Source: CBDCXF01 sp965223755 (GTDB lineage Bacteria > Acidobacteriota > Thermoanaerobaculia > Multivoradales > JAHEKO01). Taken from it: 64,000 nt of DNA. Under the pieces are notes generated by a model. It did not search any database. It was not told the origin of the DNA and saw only the letters and a program-made list of their open reading frames with translations. The DNA lies in contig CBDCXF010000002.1 in the NCBI GenBank assembly GCA_965223755.1, positions 868,001-932,000 on the forward strand. Direction: 5' to 3'. Positions 62,139 through 64,000 of this stretch are shown in pieces. The position numbers were made by a program, and so were the translations under genes. Positions within the stretch are counted from its first letter, which is position 1. Every line of letters starts with the position of its first letter.

Positions 62139-62962
62139 GAGGGTTTTTGCTCGGCGCGGTCGCCGATCCAGTTGGCGGCAACGTCGCAGATCTCATCCAT
62201 AACTTGGGTATCCGTTCGTCCGCTCCGCTTGAGCACGTGAAAGCCATGATCTGCGCCTTCCACTTGGTGCAAAGACGCCCCTCGCAGGCCCTCCACAATC
62301 GGACGTAGCAGCCGCAGGTCAGCCAACTTGTCTCGGGTTCCTTGCAGGAAGAGTTGCGGCACCGCGACCCGATCGAGGTGCGCCGCGCGGTCGGATCCGG
62401 GCTTGTCTGTTGGGTGCAGTGGAAATCCAAAGTAGACCAATCCTCTCAATTCGGAGGGCCCTCTCAACTCGGAGGGCTGGGTTTGGGAGGACTGGGTTCG
62501 AGAGGACTGGGTTCGGGAAGACTGGGTTCGGGAAGACTGGGGCCGAGAAGGCTGGGTCAGAGAAGGCTGGGTCCGGGAGGATCGAGTCTGGGCCGCCCAG
62601 GCTGACGCCATGCGGCCGCCCAAAGACTTGCCGCCGGCAAAGACCGGCAAGTCCGGAAACTCCGCCAAGCTCCAAGCTACGGCTCCTGCTACGGCTTCCT
62701 GCAAGACCGCGGGAGGATCCGGCCTTCCCCACCGCTTGCCGCTGGCTTTAAGCTTGGCCATGTAGGGAAACTGAAAACGGACGACCGCGATGCCGCGCCG
62801 GCTCAGGCCTGCGCTCACCGCCTCCATGAACGAATGCTCCATGCCTGCTCCAGCGCCGTGGGCGAACACAAAAACGGCGCGGATTTTTGCAGGCCTTTTG
62901 AGTAATAACCCCGCCTTCTCACCGCCAGGCACGAGAACTTCGCGGCGTGTCGTCACCCCCAT
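62135..62962 (-). CDS. Alpha/beta hydrolase (dienelactone hydrolase-like) with in-frame minisatellite
   Basis: 275 residues from the ATG at 62962; ATGs at 62992 or 63124 would overlap the divergent aldolase gene. The fold starts AVFVFAHGAGAGMEHSFME, the nucleophile elbow is AGGKSLGGRMAS with the catalytic serine after GK, and the histidine is in VEGADHGFHV near the end. Between elbow and GLVYFGFPLHP lies a Ser/Arg/Thr/Gln-rich insert encoded by a tandem repeat of 15-bp units. Such hydrolases (YcjY/KANL3-like) have many possible esters as substrates. The AlkD gene overlaps downstream. Confidence 0.85.
   Translation of the reverse strand: MGVTTRREVLVPGGEKAGLLLKRPAKIRAVFVFAHGAGAGMEHSFMEAVSAGLSRRGIAVVRFQFPYMAKLKASGKRWGRPDPPAVLQEAVAGAVAWSLAEFPDLPVFAGGKSLGGRMASAWAAQTRSSRTQPSLTQPSRPQSSRTQSSRTQSSRTQSSQTQPSELRGPSELRGLVYFGFPLHPTDKPGSDRAAHLDRVAVPQLFLQGTRDKLADLRLLRPIVEGLRGASLHQVEGADHGFHVLKRSGRTDTQVMDEICDVAANWIGDRAEQKPS
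62442..62477 (-). repeat. Two 18-bp tandem units inside the hydrolase gene
   Basis: Two near-identical 18-bp units encode SELRGP and SELRGL on the minus strand, directly next to the 15-bp array and downstream of it in reading direction. Confidence 0.8.
62482..62586 (-). repeat. Seven 15-bp tandem units inside the hydrolase gene
   Basis: Seven consecutive 15-bp units (62482-62496, 62497-62511, 62512-62526, 62527-62541, 62542-62556, 62557-62571, 62572-62586) vary around TTCGGGAAGACTGGG. Two are identical. Each is five codons, so changes in copy number keep the frame. It encodes the repeated SRTQ-type linker. Confidence 0.9.
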
Positions 62963-62990
62963 AAGATAACGCCCATAAGATACAAGCAGC

Positions 62991-63674
62991 ATGTCGGGTG
63001 AAGGCGTCATCCAGTTCCAACTGGAACACACCAATGCGGCGATTGATGCCGAGCTATCGAGCATTGGCGCCCTTGACGAGGCTTTTTGCCAGCTAGTGGC
63101 TTGGCGCGAGATTCTCGCGCGCACCCAGTTGGTCGGCCAGCATCCGGCGCGCTACGAAGGCTTCGGCTACGGCAATGCCAGTGTCCGCGTCGGCCGGCGC
63201 AGTGCCGGACGGGGACGGCGTGCCTTTCTCATTACTGGCACCCAGACTTCGGGCAAAGACCACCTCAAACTCGGCGACTGCGCCTTAGTGCGGCGTTACG
63301 ACACCGCGGGCAACCGGGTCGTCAGCAGCGGTCGAACCCGACCGTCCTCTGAAGCTCTCTCCCACGCCGCCGTCTACGACCTCGGCCCCCACATCCAAGC
63401 TGTGTTGCACGTTCATTCCCCGGTCCTTTGGTCCTCGGCAGCAGCGCTACGGATTCCCACCACCGACCCCGCCGCCACCTACGGCACACCGGCCATGGCG
63501 CAGGCCATCGCCCACTGCTATGCGCAAGGCCGTTTTGCCGAACGCCAAATCCTCGCCATGGGCGGACATGAAGACGGCATGGTCGCCTTCGGACGCTCCA
63601 TCGAAGAGGCGGGCCTGGTGCTGGTCAAGTGGCTGGGTCGAGCGTACAAACGACGCTGCTCAATCCCGTTTTGA
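62991..63674 (+). CDS. Class II aldolase/adducin-family protein
   Basis: 227 residues. Class II aldolase landmarks are GNASVRVG near residue 63, ITGTQTSGKDHL near 80, SSEALSHAAVYDL near 117 and the metal-binding HVHSP near 137, plus a later histidine (AMGGHEDGM near 192). These zinc enzymes cleave or epimerise sugar phosphates such as fuculose or ribulose phosphate. The reaction cannot be fixed. The start is divergent from the hydrolase gene with only a 28-base spacer to its ATG at 62962. Confidence 0.9.
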   Translation: MSGEGVIQFQLEHTNAAIDAELSSIGALDEAFCQLVAWREILARTQLVGQHPARYEGFGYGNASVRVGRRSAGRGRRAFLITGTQTSGKDHLKLGDCALVRRYDTAGNRVVSSGRTRPSSEALSHAAVYDLGPHIQAVLHVHSPVLWSSAAALRIPTTDPAATYGTPAMAQAIAHCYAQGRFAERQILAMGGHEDGMVAFGRSIEEAGLVLVKWLGRAYKRRCSIPF

Positions 63675-63751
63675 TCCCTGCTAACACTTTTCCTTCCGCT
63701 CCGTTGTAAGAAGTAGCGGAACCGAGTTCTCCGCCGCGAAAGGAGCCGATA

Positions 63752-64000
63752 ATGCCAGTTTGGGAAGCCATCGCCATGATCGCGACCACCGTCGCGCTTT
63801 TCGCCGCCGTCATCAGCGTCGTGCGCACGGTCTCTTTGGGACGCCGTCTCAAGGTCGCGGTCGAGAAGAAGAGTGAAATGCAACGGAAGATCCTCGACAA
63901 GTTTTCTAGCAGCGAGGAGCTGAATGACTTTCTCAACAGTGAAGCTGGTAAGGATTTCGTGGCCGCCGCCGAGCTGCCCGAATCGGTCGACAACCCTTAC
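63752..64000 (+). CDS. Small membrane-anchored protein, truncated by window edge
   Basis: At least 83 residues from an ATG at 63752 with AAGGAG five bases away, running off the window. One N-terminal transmembrane segment (about 6-26, AIAMIATTVALFAAVISVV) is followed by a charged amphipathic helix (VEKKSEMQRKILDKF) and an acidic stretch ending ELPESVDNPY. No family is recognised. It lies 77 bases after the aldolase gene in the same direction. Confidence 0.7.
   Translation, partial: MPVWEAIAMIATTVALFAAVISVVRTVSLGRRLKVAVEKKSEMQRKILDKFSSSEELNDFLNSEAGKDFVAAAELPESVDNPY

Noticed and set aside
62442..62586. Repeat array considered as a CRISPR
   Set aside because: Units are 15 or 18 bases, directly contiguous with no spacers, and lie in frame inside a hydrolase gene.

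Overview
This is a dense, moderately high-GC chromosomal segment of a Gram-negative bacterium. An outer membrane is indicated by Wzm/Wzt-type polysaccharide export genes, a lipopolysaccharide-kinase-like domain, an HtrA protease, a PpiD-like foldase and several lipoproteins. The gene set (homodimeric pyruvate dehydrogenase, an Rrf2-headed SUF operon, an mre/rod cluster followed by RNase G, a bacterial SMUG1-type glycosylase, a class III PPK2) would suit an Acidobacteriota-like or proteobacterial lineage. The sequence alone does not fix the phylum. No rRNA, tRNA, CRISPR array, integrase or transposase was recognised.

Layout. 1-5.8 kb: a truncated glutamate dehydrogenase, an unassigned NAD-binding dehydrogenase, ATP-dependent PEP carboxykinase and a GGDEF/EAL protein. 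5.8-11.1 kb: ThiI, a SMUG1-like uracil-DNA glycosylase, acetyl-CoA synthetase and an AI-2E family permease. 11.1-19.5 kb: a SUF iron-sulfur assembly operon (regulator, sufB, C, D, S, U) running by overlaps into an M3 peptidase and a DUF3108-like protein. 19.5-24.3 kb: SPFH and NfeD membrane quality-control genes, a relic of a second SPFH gene, an unknown secreted protein and a beta-propeller lipoprotein. 24.4-25.1 kb: an AbrB/PIN toxin-antitoxin pair with a near-consensus promoter. 25.3-31.1 kb: aceE, aceF and lpd. 31.2-34.5 kb: two hypotheticals and a CsoR-regulated metal efflux permease. 34.5-39.0 kb: a ppiD-like gene, ruvA, ruvB and a lipid kinase. 39.3-49.4 kb: mreB, mreC, mreD, mrdA, rodA, rng, a kinase/glycosidase-like fusion and an HtrA protease. 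49.5-53.2 kb: an orphan amino-acid-type binding protein and wzm/wzt. 53.3-58.2 kb: DUF3467, a saccharopine-dehydrogenase-like protein, an AtoE-type transporter, an M49-like peptidase and an NTF2-like protein. 58.2-64 kb: an islet of two secreted-protein genes between a polyphosphate kinase 2 gene and a second copy of its 3' end, then a CusF-like lipoprotein, AlkD, an alpha/beta hydrolase, a class II aldolase and a truncated membrane protein.

Most of the window is housekeeping. The unusual parts are (i) the 58.2-61 kb islet bounded by a direct repeat of the PPK2 3' end, (ii) a fusion of an LPS-kinase-like domain to a TIM-barrel-like domain in the cell-wall cluster, (iii) an in-frame minisatellite inside an alpha/beta hydrolase, (iv) the SPFH 3' relic, (v) a palindrome ahead of the SUF regulator and a probably leaderless CsoR promoter with operator, and (vi) recurrent short tandem duplications of 14-21 bp at gene edges.
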